Assembly: GCA_023228465.1 (NCBI GenBank)
Contig: JALOBC010000008.1
Span: 42,479-106,478, forward strand
Origin: Dokdonella sp.
GTDB lineage: Bacteria; Pseudomonadota; Gammaproteobacteria; Xanthomonadales; Rhodanobacteraceae
Direction of reading: 5' to 3'
DNA length: 64,000 bases
Part shown: in pieces, positions 19,312 to 30,014 of the stretch
Layout: the number at the start of each line of letters is the position of its first letter
Numbering within the stretch: the first letter of the stretch is position 1
Position numbers and translations under genes: made by a program
The notes under the pieces: model-generated
Databases searched by the model: none
Seen by the model: the letters and a program-made list of their open reading frames with translations, nothing else
What the model was told of the DNA's origin: nothing

Positions 19312-20394
19312 ATGCCTGCCATCGAATACGCCACGCCAGCGATTCCAGCACGCTGCACTGCATTGCAACACTTTGCGGCCACCGCACTGGGTGCGGCGCC
19401 GCGCCTCCAGCCTGCTTCCGCTGACGCCAGCTTCCGCAGCTACTGGCGCGCCACGCTGGCCGACGGAAGCACCCGCGTCATCATGGATGCGCCGCCGGAC
19501 AAGGAGGATCTCGGCCCCTGGTTGGACATCGCCGCGCGCCTGCGTGCAGCCGGCCTGCACGCGCCAGCCGTGCAGGCGGTGGATCGCACCCAGGGTTTCG
19601 TGCTGATGGAGGACCTGGGCACGCGCACGTTCCTGCCGGAACTGGGCGAGGCGACGGTGGACGGACTGTATGGCCAGGCGCTGGACGCACTCCTGCGCAT
19701 GCAGGCCCACGTGCCGGCCGCGGGCCTGCCGCCCTACGACCGCCAGCGCCTGGTGGACGAGCTGGAACTGATGCCCGCGTGGTTCCTGCAACGGCACCTG
19801 GGCTTCCAGCCCGCGTGCGAGGAATGGGACGTGATCGAAGCGGCCTTCACCCTGCTGGTGGGCGCCGCGCTGGAGCAGCCGCGCGCCTTCGTGCATCGGG
19901 ATTTCCACAGCCGCAACCTGCTGGTGAGCGGGGCTTGGGGATCGGGGATCGGGGATTCGCAAGGGCAGGTGCCGGCAAGCCCGGGAATCATCGATTTCCA
20001 GGACGCGGTGGCCGGCCCGGTCACCTATGATCTGGTGTCGTTACTGCGTGATTGCTACATCGCATGGCCCGATGCGCGGGTCGCGGCCTGGGCGAATGAC
20101 TACCGCCGGCGCCTCATCGCGACCGGCCTGCTCGCCAGCAACGTCGATGCGGCGCGCTTTCGTCGCTGGTTCGACCTGATGGGGCTGCAACGCCACATCA
20201 AGGTGCTGGGGGTCTTCTGCCGGCTCTGGTACCGCGACGGCAAGGCGCAGTACCTGGGCGATCTGCCACTGGTGTGGCGCTACACCGTGGACGTGGCCAG
20301 CCGTTATCCCGAACTGGCCGGTTTCCTGGCCCTGCTGGAGCGTGCACGCGCCGGGCGCGAGCTGCACACACCCAGGCCGGAACCGGTCGCATGA
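19312..20394 (+). CDS. amgK: Anomeric MurNAc/GlcNAc kinase AmgK
   Basis: 360 residues, from the ATG at 19312 (a GTG lies two codons earlier). APH-fold kinase that phosphorylates MurNAc at the anomeric position for peptidoglycan recycling. Brenner motif HRDFHSRNL and metal-binding IIDFQDAVAGPVTYDLVS are intact. Between them, residues ~206-224 are an insertion rich in Gly/Ser (AWGSGIGDSQG) encoded by a G-rich GGGGATC repeat (19931-19958), absent from AmgK proteins I know. The stop overlaps murU by four bases. TAAACT sits 12 bp before the ATG, suggesting a near-leaderless transcript. Confidence 0.9.
   Translation: MPAIEYATPAIPARCTALQHFAATALGAAPRLQPASADASFRSYWRATLADGSTRVIMDAPPDKEDLGPWLDIAARLRAAGLHAPAVQAVDRTQGFVLMEDLGTRTFLPELGEATVDGLYGQALDALLRMQAHVPAAGLPPYDRQRLVDELELMPAWFLQRHLGFQPACEEWDVIEAAFTLLVGAALEQPRAFVHRDFHSRNLLVSGAWGSGIGDSQGQVPASPGIIDFQDAVAGPVTYDLVSLLRDCYIAWPDARVAAWANDYRRRLIATGLLASNVDAARFRRWFDLMGLQRHIKVLGVFCRLWYRDGKAQYLGDLPLVWRYTVDVASRYPELAGFLALLERARAGRELHTPRPEPVA
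19931..19958 (+). repeat. GGGGATC tandem repeat inside amgK (G-quadruplex-capable)
   Basis: Four G-runs (19931-19954) separated by CTT, ATC and ATC, then GATTC. Three GGGGAT units in tandem. It is of the same type as intergenic repeats in this window, but here it lies in frame within the kinase coding region between the catalytic loop and the metal-binding motif, adding ~15-19 residues without a stop. Confidence 0.8.
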
Positions 20395-21074
20395 GCATTC
20401 GTACGGCGCTGATCCTGGCCGCCGGCCGCGGCACGCGCATGCGTCCGCTGACTGATGTCACGCCCAAACCCCTGCTGCGCGCCGGCGGCAGGATGTTGAT
20501 CGAACATCATCTGGAAAAGCTGGCCGCGGCGGGCGTGGAAACCGTCGTCATCAACACCGCGCACCTGGCTGCGCAGTTCCCGGCCGCGCTGGGGGACGGC
20601 GCGCGCTGGGGTCTGCGCATCCACTACAGCTACGAAGGGCCCGACCCGCTGGAAACCGGCGGCGGCATCAAGCATGCCCTGCCCCTGCTGGGCCAGGCGC
20701 CATTCATCGCCGTCAGCGCCGACATCGTCAGCCATTGCGATTATGCGTGCCTGCCGGCCGAGCCGGCGGGACTCGCCCACCTGGTGATGGTGCCCAACCC
20801 GCAGTTCCACCCGCGTGGCGACTTCTGGCTGGAAGATGGACGCCTCAACGAGGAGGGCGCCGGTGAGCGCCTGACCTTCGCCAACATCGGCGTGTACCGG
20901 CCGGCCCTGGTCGCAGGTGAAGGCGCCGCGCATTTCAAGTTGTTGCCCGTGTTCCAGCGCGCCATGCGCGAAGGCCGGCTCAGCGGCGAGCGTTTCGACG
21001 GCTTCTGGCGCAATATCGGCACGCCCGCGCAACTGGCCGCACTGGAAGACCGCGCGCGCGCGCACGGAGCATGA
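20391..21074 (+). CDS. murU: N-acetylmuramate alpha-1-phosphate uridylyltransferase MurU
   Basis: 227 residues. Nucleotidyltransferase signature AAGRGTRMRPLTDVTPKPLL at residues 9-28, with metal-site Asp in FIAVSADIVSH. Converts MurNAc-1-phosphate and UTP to UDP-MurNAc, the step after AmgK in the recycling bypass that avoids MurA. Coupled to amgK by a four-base overlap (ATGA), which supports MurU rather than a glucose-1-phosphate thymidylyltransferase. Confidence 0.92.
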   Translation: MSIRTALILAAGRGTRMRPLTDVTPKPLLRAGGRMLIEHHLEKLAAAGVETVVINTAHLAAQFPAALGDGARWGLRIHYSYEGPDPLETGGGIKHALPLLGQAPFIAVSADIVSHCDYACLPAEPAGLAHLVMVPNPQFHPRGDFWLEDGRLNEEGAGERLTFANIGVYRPALVAGEGAAHFKLLPVFQRAMREGRLSGERFDGFWRNIGTPAQLAALEDRARAHGA

Positions 21075-21153
21075 GACAGGCACGGCCCCGCGGACATGTT
21101 GATGCTCCATGCGGGCCGGCCCCGGGACCGACGAACATTCTCGAGGAAACGCC

Positions 21154-21984
21154 ATGAGCCTGCGCAGCATCGCCTTCGAGACGCTCAAGCTGCCGCCCTT
21201 CGCGCCGCTGGGGCGGCGCCTTTATCGCCACTACTTCGAGCGCCAGCGCCACGGCAACCATTACCTGGGCGTGTTCGACAACTACTCCGAGGCACTGCAG
21301 GCCGTGCCTGGCCGCCTGCCCGCCAGCTACGACAGCGCGGAGTCGGCAAGACGCTATCGCGGGCGCATCGCGCGCCTGTCGGTCGGCGACTATCCGGTCC
21401 TGCACTGGCTCAGCCATCTGATCAATGCCGGACGCCGGCGCATCTTCGACCTGGGCGGGCACATTGGCGTGGCCTACTACGCCTTCCAGCGCCACCATCC
21501 CTATCCTGATGATCTGCGCTGGCTGGTCGCCGACCTGCCCACCACCATCGAGGCAGGACGCGCATGGGCCACTGCCCATGACCCGAGCGGCCGGCTGGCA
21601 TTCACGGACGAGCGGCAGGCGGCCGATGGCCACGAGGTGCTGCTCGTGCTGGGCGCGATGCAATATTTCGACTTCGATTTCGCCGCGTGGCTCGGCGCGC
21701 TGCGGGCCGCCCCGCGGCACCTCATCATCAGCCTGGCGCCGATGCATGACGCGCACGATTTCCACACCCTGCAGAACATGGGCTTTGCCTGCGTGCCCTA
21801 CCACATCCATGCCCGACCGGCCTTCCTGCAGGCGATGACACGGATGGGCTATGAGGAAGTGGACGCCTGGTTCCACGACGAACGCCATTGCCGCATCCCC
21901 TTCGCCCCCGGATACGACGTGGATCGCTACAGCGGCTTCTACTTCAGACGCAGGCAACCGGCCGACGCACCGTCCGCTGCCTGA
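21154..21984 (+). CDS. TIGR04325-family putative methyltransferase
   Basis: 276 residues from the ATG at 21154, after GAGGAAAC. The motif HYLGVFDNYSEAL near residue 37 and the SAM-binding-like FDLGGHIGVAYYAF near residue 98 fit the TIGR04325 family, often found in polysaccharide or O-antigen loci. A second conserved part is VLGAMQYFDFDF. No partner polysaccharide genes are nearby, so the substrate is unknown. It follows murU by 79 bp and could be transcribed with it. Confidence 0.8.
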   Translation: MSLRSIAFETLKLPPFAPLGRRLYRHYFERQRHGNHYLGVFDNYSEALQAVPGRLPASYDSAESARRYRGRIARLSVGDYPVLHWLSHLINAGRRRIFDLGGHIGVAYYAFQRHHPYPDDLRWLVADLPTTIEAGRAWATAHDPSGRLAFTDERQAADGHEVLLVLGAMQYFDFDFAAWLGALRAAPRHLIISLAPMHDAHDFHTLQNMGFACVPYHIHARPAFLQAMTRMGYEEVDAWFHDERHCRIPFAPGYDVDRYSGFYFRRRQPADAPSAA

Positions 21985-21996
21985 GGCTGCGCGGTC

Positions 21997-22329
21997 TCAG
22001 GGATGGCCGGCGCCGGAGTACAGGTTGATGACGACCACCCCGGCCACGATCAGCGCGATCCCGGCGATGGCGGCACGGTCGAGGACCTGGCCGAGGCACA
22101 GCCAGCCGACCAGGGCGATCAACACCACGCCTACGCCCGACCAGATCGCATAGGCGATGCCCACCGGAATGCTGCGCAGGGTCAGCGAAAGCAGGTAGAA
22201 GGCACCCGCGTAACCCAGGACCACTCCCAGGGACGGCCACGGACGGGTAAATCCTTCCGCCGCCTTCAGCAGGGAGGTGGCCAGCACCTCGCAAAGGATG
22301 GCTCCGGCGAGCCAGACGCCATTGGGCAT
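21997..22329 (-). CDS. emrE: SMR-family multidrug efflux transporter EmrE-like
   Basis: 110 residues with four transmembrane helices. Alignment by eye to E. coli EmrE is close throughout: the proton/drug-coupling Glu14 (ILCEVLAT), Tyr60 and Trp63 (IAYAIWSGVG) are at identical positions, and the length is the same. Exports lipophilic cations in exchange for protons as an antiparallel dimer. It ends 12 bp from the convergent methyltransferase gene with no visible terminator. Confidence 0.92.
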   Translation of the reverse strand: MPNGVWLAGAILCEVLATSLLKAAEGFTRPWPSLGVVLGYAGAFYLLSLTLRSIPVGIAYAIWSGVGVVLIALVGWLCLGQVLDRAAIAGIALIVAGVVVINLYSGAGHP

Positions 22330-22392
22330 GATGCGCCTCGTGCAGGTTTGGCAAATCGACCGGCGGCGCGCGCCCGCCGCAGGGGCTCGTGC

Positions 22393-23076
22393 TCAGCCGC
22401 TGCCCAGCAGGGTGCGCAGGAAGGGTACGGTGACGCGCCGGCGCGCGGCCAGCGAAGCGCGGTCGATGCGGTCCAGCACGTCGAGCAGCGTGGGCAGATC
22501 GCGCCTGGCGCGCATGAACAGCCAGTCGAGCACGCCGTCATCGAGCTCGATGCCGCGTTGCAGCGCACGCTCGCGCAGCAGCAGGCGCCGCGCCGCTTCA
22601 TCCAGCGGCTTCAGGTTCGCCTGGGTGCAGGCCGACAGCCGCGAGACGAGATCGGGCAGCGCGATGCCAAGCTGTGCCGGCGGCAGGGTCGCGGCAAAGA
22701 GCTGGGTGGTGCCTTCCGCACGGCAGCGATTGTAGAGATCGAACAGGGCGTGCTCGGCCGCCGCGTCGCCGGCCACGGCGTCAAGATCATCGACGGCGAT
22801 CAGCTCGCTGCCGCCAAAGCCGCGAATGTCCGCCGCATGCGCACGCAGCGAGAGGTATTGCGCACTGCGGCCGGCCGCGCTGGCCTCCGCGCAGGCGGCG
22901 ACCAGCAGGTGCGTACGCCCGCTGCCTGACGGTCCGGACAGATACAGTCCAGACGTACTCGGCGTGGTCGCTGCCGCGCGCACGAGTTCCACGGCAACCG
23001 CGCTGGCGCCACCGACGAAACTCGCGAAACGCTGGTGTGCGGGCCAACGCAGCGCGAGCGGCAACTGTGCGCTCAT
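22393..23076 (-). CDS. hda: DnaA regulatory inactivator Hda
   Basis: 227 residues. The N-terminal QLPLAL (residues 4-9) is the beta-clamp-binding motif; the AAA+ core has GPSGSGRTHL (48-57), with Arg in the Walker A Lys position as usual for Hda, and LIAVDDLDAV as Walker B. With clamp-bound DNA it promotes DnaA-ATP hydrolysis, limiting re-initiation. Its ATG overlaps the perM-like stop by four bases. Confidence 0.92.
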   Translation of the reverse strand: MSAQLPLALRWPAHQRFASFVGGASAVAVELVRAAATTPSTSGLYLSGPSGSGRTHLLVAACAEASAAGRSAQYLSLRAHAADIRGFGGSELIAVDDLDAVAGDAAAEHALFDLYNRCRAEGTTQLFAATLPPAQLGIALPDLVSRLSACTQANLKPLDEAARRLLLRERALQRGIELDDGVLDWLFMRARRDLPTLLDVLDRIDRASLAARRRVTVPFLRTLLGSG

Positions 23077-24257
23077 GCCGCCCCGCCCGGCCCATCGCGA
23101 TCCGCTGTGGACGGTGCCGCGTCCGGTGCGTGGGGCGGCGAGGGCGCGGCGACCTCCGGCACCAGGAGCGTCCCCGATGCCGTGGGCGTGCCATACAGCT
23201 CGCTGCTGGTGTAGCGCGCATGGGCGTAGCGCAGCAGCACCATCACCACCGAGGCGACCGGCAGGGCCAGCAGCACGCCAAGGAAGCCGAACAGCTCGCC
23301 ACCGGCGAGCACGGCGAAGATGACCGCGACCGGATGCAGGCCGATCTTGTCACCCACCAGGCGCGGTACCAGGACATAGCCCTCCAGCAACTGGCCGATG
23401 CCGAATACGCCGAGCACCAGCAGCACGTGGGCCCAGTCCTGGAACTGCACCACGGCCGCGATCACGCCCATGATCACGCCCGTGATGGCGCCCAGGTAGG
23501 GTACGAAGCTGATCAGTCCGGCGATCATGCCGATCAACGGGCCGACGTCGACGCCGACCAGCCACAAGGCGACGCCGTAATAGACGCCCAGCGCCACCAT
23601 CACGCTGAGCTGGCCGCGCAGGAAGGCGCCCAGCACGGTGTCCGACTCACGCGCCAGGCGCGAGATCACCGGCTCCACCGAGCGCGGGATCAGCGAGCGG
23701 ATGTGCCCGATCATCACATCCCAGTCGCGCAGCAGGTAGAACGCGACGACCGGGATCAGCACCAGGTTCAGCAGCCAGCCGACGACCGCCATCCCGGACT
23801 TGGAAACGCCGGCCAGCGCGGTGGCGGCGAGGCCGCCGGCCTGCTTCCAGTTTGCCTGCAGGGCGCCGACCAGGCGCTGCGTATCCAGCACCTCCGGCGA
23901 AATGCCGAAGCGCGTCTCCAGCCACGGTCGCGCATGGCCCTGGACCCAGTCGATCCATTCGGGCAACTGAAGCAGGAAGCTGCTGATCTGACGTTCGATG
24001 TAGGGCACCAGCACGAGCGCGATGCCGGTCAGCACCACGGTCATCACCAGGAACACCAGGCTGACCGCCAGGGGGCGCCCCATCCAGCGTTCCATGCGAT
24101 CGACCACCGGGTCGGCGAGGTAGGCGAACAGCGCTGCCACGACGAACGGCATCAGCACCGGCGCCAACAGGTACACCACGGTCCCGATCACAAGCAGCAG
24201 GATCAGCCATTGCCAGCGCAGATCCAGCCCGCGCACCCCGCCTCGTGGCTCGCTCAT
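23073..24257 (-). CDS. AI-2E/PerM-family transporter
   Basis: 394 residues from the ATG at 24257; the longer frame upstream is a shadow of the phosphatidyltransferase gene. About eight transmembrane helices with the family pattern (VVYLLAPVLMPFVVAALFAYL, FVPYLGAITGVIMG, LVGDKIGLHPVAVIFAVLAG). The family includes permeases of unclear substrate and TqsA. Conserved neighbour of hda. Both ends overlap adjacent genes by four bases. Confidence 0.9.
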   Translation of the reverse strand: MSEPRGGVRGLDLRWQWLILLLVIGTVVYLLAPVLMPFVVAALFAYLADPVVDRMERWMGRPLAVSLVFLVMTVVLTGIALVLVPYIERQISSFLLQLPEWIDWVQGHARPWLETRFGISPEVLDTQRLVGALQANWKQAGGLAATALAGVSKSGMAVVGWLLNLVLIPVVAFYLLRDWDVMIGHIRSLIPRSVEPVISRLARESDTVLGAFLRGQLSVMVALGVYYGVALWLVGVDVGPLIGMIAGLISFVPYLGAITGVIMGVIAAVVQFQDWAHVLLVLGVFGIGQLLEGYVLVPRLVGDKIGLHPVAVIFAVLAGGELFGFLGVLLALPVASVVMVLLRYAHARYTSSELYGTPTASGTLLVPEVAAPSPPHAPDAAPSTADRDGPGGAA

Positions 24258-24820
24258 TGCAGCTTCTCCGTTCGCGCTGCGCGACGGCGCGCGCGTGCTG
24301 TCCACACCACCACGTAATGCAGGCCACTCGCCACGGTCGCCAATGCCACGGCCACCACCAGGATCCGGTGCACTGCGGGCGACAGTTCCAGCCAGTGCGA
24401 GGCGTGCAGCAGGATGACCAGCACGAACGCGATCTGGACCGCCGTGTTCAGCTTCGACAGCGCGCTTGGCGCGGCCTCGAAGCGACCGACCAGCACATGG
24501 TACAAGAACGCCCCGGCGACGATGACCAAATCGCGCCCGAGCACGATGGCGGCCAGCCAGACCGGTACCTCGCCAACCAGGGCCAGGCACACGAAAGCCA
24601 CGATCAGCAGCAGCTTGTCGGCCAACGGATCGAGCACGCCGCCTATCCAGCTGCGCCAACCGAACTGGCGCGCGAGGAAGCCATCGAGCGCATCGCTGAA
24701 TCCGGCCAGCGCGGCGACCAGCAATGCGCCTTCATAGCGGCCACGGGCGATCAGCCAGCACAGGGGCACGGTCAGCAACATGCGCAGGATGGTGATCAGG
24801 TTGGGCAGGTGGCGCAGCAC
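24254..24820 (-). CDS. CDP-alcohol phosphatidyltransferase family protein
   Basis: 188 residues from a GTG at 24820. The catalytic motif DG-x2-AR-x8-G-x3-D-x3-D is exact, from DGFLARQF through GGVLDPLAD (residues 46-68), with about five membrane helices. Such enzymes transfer a phosphatidyl group from CDP-diacylglycerol to an alcohol; PgsA-like glycerophosphate use is plausible but cannot be assigned. Coupled to perM by an ATGA overlap and 12 bp after the DUF2066 gene. Confidence 0.88.
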   Translation of the reverse strand: MLRHLPNLITILRMLLTVPLCWLIARGRYEGALLVAALAGFSDALDGFLARQFGWRSWIGGVLDPLADKLLLIVAFVCLALVGEVPVWLAAIVLGRDLVIVAGAFLYHVLVGRFEAAPSALSKLNTAVQIAFVLVILLHASHWLELSPAVHRILVVAVALATVASGLHYVVVWTARARRRAARTEKLQ

Positions 24821-24832
24821 CGGCGCCTGCGC

Positions 24833-25477
24833 TCAGTGCACCAGCACGAGCGCCGCGTCGGCGCCCTCGAGCGGTGGCGCGACGCTTGCCTGAACCAGCA
24901 CGCGCTCCATGGCAACCGCATCGAGAAAGCCGGCCAGGCCGGTGGCGAGCGAAAGCTTCACCAGCATGCCGTCGGCCAGCGCCCGGGTCGGCTGGATGGT
25001 GCGCACGAAATTGCTGCGCTCCAGGTAACCCATCACGCGCAGGAAGTCATCCGCATCGCGGATGCCACCGATCCAGAGCGTCGCCTCGCTCGGCGCCGCC
25101 GCCACGGACGAGGCTGCAGAACCGACTCCGAGCCTGGCCAGCATGGCATCCACGGCGGCACTGTCGAACTGCGCGACCAGAGTGAGCGGCGCGCCACCCG
25201 TGTCCGGCGCGTTGTGCTGGTACTGGTACTGGACGACGTAGCGTTCGGCATCCGCCACGGCACTGGCCACGTCACTGCGCGCCAGGATGCCCGGGTCGCC
25301 GGTCTGCGCGATGACCACGTTCGCCAACGCCGTCTTGAGCGCCGCGCTGCGCTCCTCGTCCGACTGCGAATTGACCGGTGCCTCGCCGGTGTAGGTGGCC
25401 GGTGCGGCCAGCACGGCGGCAGGCGCAAGCAGCAACACGGCAAGATAGAGAAGACACGGCAGGAGGGCGGGTCGCAC
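24833..25477 (-). CDS. DUF2066 domain periplasmic protein
   Basis: 214 residues if started at the GTG at 25477, which places a signal peptide ([18 protein letters not shown]) at the N-terminus; no in-frame ATG exists near this point, and a far-upstream ATG would run into purM. DUF2066 hallmarks are [19 protein letters not shown] and [10 protein letters not shown]. Function unknown. Conserved at the head of the hda cluster, divergent from purM. Confidence 0.78.
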   Translation of the reverse strand: MRPALLPCLLYLAVLLLAPAAVLAAPATYTGEAPVNSQSDEERSAALKTALANVVIAQTGDPGILARSDVASAVADAERYVVQYQYQHNAPDTGGAPLTLVAQFDSAAVDAMLARLGVGSAASSVAAAPSEATLWIGGIRDADDFLRVMGYLERSNFVRTIQPTRALADGMLVKLSLATGLAGFLDAVAMERVLVQASVAPPLEGADAALVLVH

Positions 25478-25549
25478 GCATGGAATCCGATGCAGGGGCC
25501 AAGGCGAGTCTAACAGGATGGCGGTTCGTGCCGGTTGCCGGCGGGCTGG

Positions 25550-25555
25550 TAGAAT
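25550..25555 (+). promoter_or_regulatory. Candidate -10 element of purM
   Basis: TAGAAT lies 27 bp upstream of the purM ATG. No convincing -35 hexamer is visible at 16-18 bp, and no PUR-box-like palindrome was found. Confidence 0.3.
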
Positions 25556-25581
25556 GCGCGCCCCTTCCAGCGCAGCCCGAC

Positions 25582-26661
25582 ATGTCCGCCGAACACGAAG
25601 CACTGAGCTACCGCGACGCCGGCGTCGACATCGACGCGGGCAATGCCCTGGTCGAACGGATCAAGCCCCTGGTGCAGCGCACCTTTCGACCCGGCGTGAT
25701 GGCTGGCCTGGGCGGTTTTGGCGCCCTGTTCGATCTCGCGGGCCGCTACCGCGAACCGGTGCTGGTATCCGGCACCGACGGCGTCGGGACCAAGCTCAAG
25801 CTGGCCCAGCAACTCGGCCGCCATGACACCATCGGCATCGACCTGGTCGGCATGTGCGTCAACGATGTCCTGGTGCAGGGTGCCGAACCGCTGTTCTTCC
25901 TGGATTACTTTGCCACCGGCAAGCTGGACGTGGACACCGCCGCGCGGGTGGTGGGCGGCATCGCCAGGGGCTGCGAACTGGCCGGCTGCGCCCTGATCGG
26001 TGGAGAAACCGCCGAGATGCCGGACATGTACCCGCCGGGCGAATACGATCTGGCCGGCTTCTGCGTCGGCGCGGTGGAAAAGGCCGCGCTGATCGACGGT
26101 TCTCGGATTGCTGCCGGCGACGCCATCATCGGCATTGCCTCCAGTGGCCCACACTCCAACGGCTATTCGCTGATCCGTCGAATCCTCGCCCGTGCCGGCA
26201 TCACGCCGGACAGCGGCGGCTTCGATCTGGACCTGGGCGGCACGCCGCTGGGCGACGCGCTGATGGCTCCGACCACCATCTACGTCAAGCCGATCCTGGA
26301 ACTGCTGCACGGCCAAGCGCCCGCTGCCCACACCGCTCGGCCCGTGATTCACGGCATGGCCCACATCACCGGCGGCGGGCTGCAGGAAAACATCATCCGC
26401 GTGGTGCCCGGGCACCTGGCCATCGAGCTCGAAAGCGCCGCCTGGACGCCGCCGGCGGTGTTCGACTGGTTGCAGCGCGAAGGTCGCGTGGCGCAGGCGG
26501 AAATGTGGCGTACGTTCAATTGCGGCATCGGCTACGTGCTGATCGTCGCCGATGCGCAGCGCAGCACCACCATCGCCGCGCTCGCCGCGCTTGGCCTCGA
26601 GGCGAGCGCGATCGGGTGCGTCGTGCCGGCGCGCGGCGGCGAGCGGGTGAGAATCTCCTGA
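25582..26661 (+). CDS. purM: Phosphoribosylformylglycinamidine cyclo-ligase PurM
   Basis: 359 residues from the ATG at 25582. AIR synthetase: converts FGAM to AIR with ATP, fifth step of purine synthesis. [13 protein letters not shown] at the start, [12 protein letters not shown], the nucleotide-binding [20 protein letters not shown] and [10 protein letters not shown] are all canonical. Full length compared with the family. Followed by purN as in most gammaproteobacteria. Confidence 0.97.
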   Translation: MSAEHEALSYRDAGVDIDAGNALVERIKPLVQRTFRPGVMAGLGGFGALFDLAGRYREPVLVSGTDGVGTKLKLAQQLGRHDTIGIDLVGMCVNDVLVQGAEPLFFLDYFATGKLDVDTAARVVGGIARGCELAGCALIGGETAEMPDMYPPGEYDLAGFCVGAVEKAALIDGSRIAAGDAIIGIASSGPHSNGYSLIRRILARAGITPDSGGFDLDLGGTPLGDALMAPTTIYVKPILELLHGQAPAAHTARPVIHGMAHITGGGLQENIIRVVPGHLAIELESAAWTPPAVFDWLQREGRVAQAEMWRTFNCGIGYVLIVADAQRSTTIAALAALGLEASAIGCVVPARGGERVRIS

Positions 26662-26775
26662 CCGGCAGGTCAGGCGGCAGGCGCTCGGCCAGCGCCCGAC
26701 GCAGGTTCAAGACCCGCTTCAGCCACATCGGCCGGCACCATGCAGGCATCACCGAACCGCCCCTTGCGAGCAGCC

Positions 26776-27513
26776 ATGCAAGCCAACACGAAACAAAGCA
26801 CGACGGACCGCGCCGGCGCAACGCCCGCGCCCAGGGCGCGCGCGGCAGCACTCAGGCTGGCCGTGCTCGCCTCCGGGCGTGGCTCGAACCTGCAGGCCCT
26901 GATGGACGCGCGCGAGCTTGGCCGACTGCCGGTCGAGTTCGTGCTGGTGGCCGGCGACAAGGCCGAGGCACAGGCCCTGCGCCGCGCCGAGGCGGCCGGT
27001 ATCCCGACCCTGGCGCTCGACCCGCGGGGCTACCCGCACCGCGCCGGCTTCGACCGCGACCTGTTCGGGCACATCGGCGCCCACGCCCCCGACCTGATCG
27101 TGCTGGCCGGCTACATGCGCGTGATCGACGCTGCTGCGCTGGGCGCCTGGAACGGACGGATCATCAACATCCACCCTTCGCTGCTGCCCAGGTACCGCGG
27201 CCTGCACACGCACCGGCGCGCGCTGGCCGCAGGCGACAGCCGGCATGGCAGCAGCCTGCACTACGTCACTGCCGAACTCGATGGCGGACCACTGATCGGC
27301 CAGGCGGAAATTGCCATTCACGCCGGTGACACGCCCACCACCCTCGCCGAGCGCCTGCTGCCCTACGAGCACCGGCTGCTGGTGGCCGGCGTCGGCCTGA
27401 TCGCCAGTGGCCGCCTCAGCCTGGGTGACGCCGGAGTCTGCCTCGATGGCCAGGTGCTGCAAGAACCGCTGCGCCTGGTCGGCGACCAGCTGCAGGTCGC
27501 GGCGGCGGCGTGA
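26776..27513 (+). CDS. purN: Phosphoribosylglycinamide formyltransferase PurN
   Basis: 245 residues from the ATG at 26776; an in-frame ATG at 26740 would add 12. The enzyme proper starts at RLAVLASGRGSN, so either start leaves an unusual polar extension of 25-37 residues. Catalytic Asn and His lie in NIHPSLLPRYRGLHTH and the Asp in ELDGGPLIG. Transfers formyl from 10-formyl-THF to GAR. Lies 114 bp after purM. Confidence 0.94.
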   Translation: MQANTKQSTTDRAGATPAPRARAAALRLAVLASGRGSNLQALMDARELGRLPVEFVLVAGDKAEAQALRRAEAAGIPTLALDPRGYPHRAGFDRDLFGHIGAHAPDLIVLAGYMRVIDAAALGAWNGRIINIHPSLLPRYRGLHTHRRALAAGDSRHGSSLHYVTAELDGGPLIGQAEIAIHAGDTPTTLAERLLPYEHRLLVAGVGLIASGRLSLGDAGVCLDGQVLQEPLRLVGDQLQVAAAA

Positions 27514-27571
27514 AGCAGGGTTCAGGCGCTGGCCGCGACACTGGCGGCTTCGTCCTGCCCACCACCACCTC

Positions 27572-28324
27572 ATGCGAGTTCACCCCTTCACCCTGGGCCT
27601 GGCCCTGGTCCTCGCCACCAGCCAGCTGCCGGTTGGCGCCACGGCCGCCACAGGCGGTCCGGTCGCCGCCTTCCACGCCGAGTACGTCACCTCACGCAAC
27701 GGCAAGCCAGCCGGCCGTACCACGCTGGACCTGCACGCCAACGCCGATGGCAGCTGGTCGCTCACCAGCGAGACGCACGGCACCGAAGGCCTGGCGCGGC
27801 TGGCCGGCCTGCATGTCGTGGAGAGCACGCGACTGCGCTGGAACGAGGGCCGTCCGGAGGCGCTGAGTTACGACTATCGCCAGAGCGGCGGCTTCAGGCA
27901 GCGCACCCGGCACGCGGATTTCGATTGGGCCAGCGGCACGGTGACGATGCGCCACGGCGACACCCGCCACAGCTATGCGACCGTACCCGGGCTGATCGAC
28001 CGCCAGACCGTCACCCTCGCGATCATGGCCGACCTCGCGCGTGGCGCGCGGCGCTTCGACTACAAGGTGGCCACCAAGACGCGCGTCGATGAACTGCGCT
28101 ACCAGCGCGGTGCCACCGCCACGGTGACGGTGCCGGCCGGCAGCTTCGAGGCGGTGGCGGTGGAGCGCCTGCCCGATCCGGGCGACCGGCGTGCCAGGCA
28201 GTCGCGCAACTGGTTCGCGCCCGCGCTCGGCTGGCTGCCGGTGAAGATGCAGCAGCGTGAAGAGGGCGGCGACACGATCACCCTGGAACTGCGGGCCTGG
28301 CGCGCCGCGCCCGCACCCGCCTGA
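27572..28324 (+). CDS. DUF3108 domain exported protein
   Basis: 250 residues from the ATG at 27572, with a signal peptide (LGLALVLATSQLPVGATA). The mature part is a beta-rich DUF3108 fold: AEYVTSRNGKPAGRTTL, LIDRQTVTLAIMADL, and the C-terminal ARQSRNWFAPALGWLPVKM. These proteins follow purN in many gammaproteobacteria; function unknown, a lipid- or glycan-binding periplasmic role is speculation. Confidence 0.82.
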   Translation: MRVHPFTLGLALVLATSQLPVGATAATGGPVAAFHAEYVTSRNGKPAGRTTLDLHANADGSWSLTSETHGTEGLARLAGLHVVESTRLRWNEGRPEALSYDYRQSGGFRQRTRHADFDWASGTVTMRHGDTRHSYATVPGLIDRQTVTLAIMADLARGARRFDYKVATKTRVDELRYQRGATATVTVPAGSFEAVAVERLPDPGDRRARQSRNWFAPALGWLPVKMQQREEGGDTITLELRAWRAAPAPA

Positions 28325-28325
28325 A

Positions 28326-28362
28326 CCGTGCCGGCAACCGTGCGCACCTGCGCGCGGCACGG
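28326..28362. terminator. GC-rich hairpin between convergent DUF3108 and murA genes
   Basis: CCGTGCCG (28326-28333) pairs with CGGCACGG (28355-28362) around a 21-base interior that can itself pair (GTGCGC/GCGCGC). It sits directly after the DUF3108 stop and 30 bp from the murA stop. No T-run. Confidence 0.4.
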
Positions 28363-28391
28363 CCGATGCCGGGCCGGTCGGCGCGCGGCCC

Positions 28392-29774
<1,383 letters not shown>

Positions 29775-30014
29775 TCAGCCCTGTCGTGCATGTTCTTCGG
29801 GCGTCAGGGTCCGCAGGGACAGCGCATGAATCGCGCCCCCCATGAGTTCGCCGAGCGTGGCATAAACCATGCGATGACGCGCCAGCGGCAGCTTGCCGGA
29901 AAACGCCGGGCTGACCACCAGTGCCTCGAAGTGTACGCCGTCGGCACCCTGCACCACCACGTGGGCCTCGGGCAGGCCCTGGCGGATCAACTGTTCGATG
30001 CTGGATGGATCCAT
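29775..30014 (-). CDS. ibaG: BolA-family protein IbaG
   Basis: 79 residues from the ATG at 30014, preceded by GGAGGT; longer frames upstream are non-coding. The BolA core is VQGADGVHFEALVVSPAFSG and LARHRMVYATLGELMGGAIH with the conserved His. BolA/IbaG proteins partner monothiol glutaredoxins in Fe-S handling and acid-stress response. Upstream of murA in the same orientation. Confidence 0.9.
   Translation of the reverse strand: MDPSSIEQLIRQGLPEAHVVVQGADGVHFEALVVSPAFSGKLPLARHRMVYATLGELMGGAIHALSLRTLTPEEHARQG

Noticed and set aside
22674-24317. 547-codon plus-strand frame opposite hda and perM
   Set aside because: Gln/His/Arg-rich antisense shadow; both minus-strand genes are well supported and coupled by overlap.
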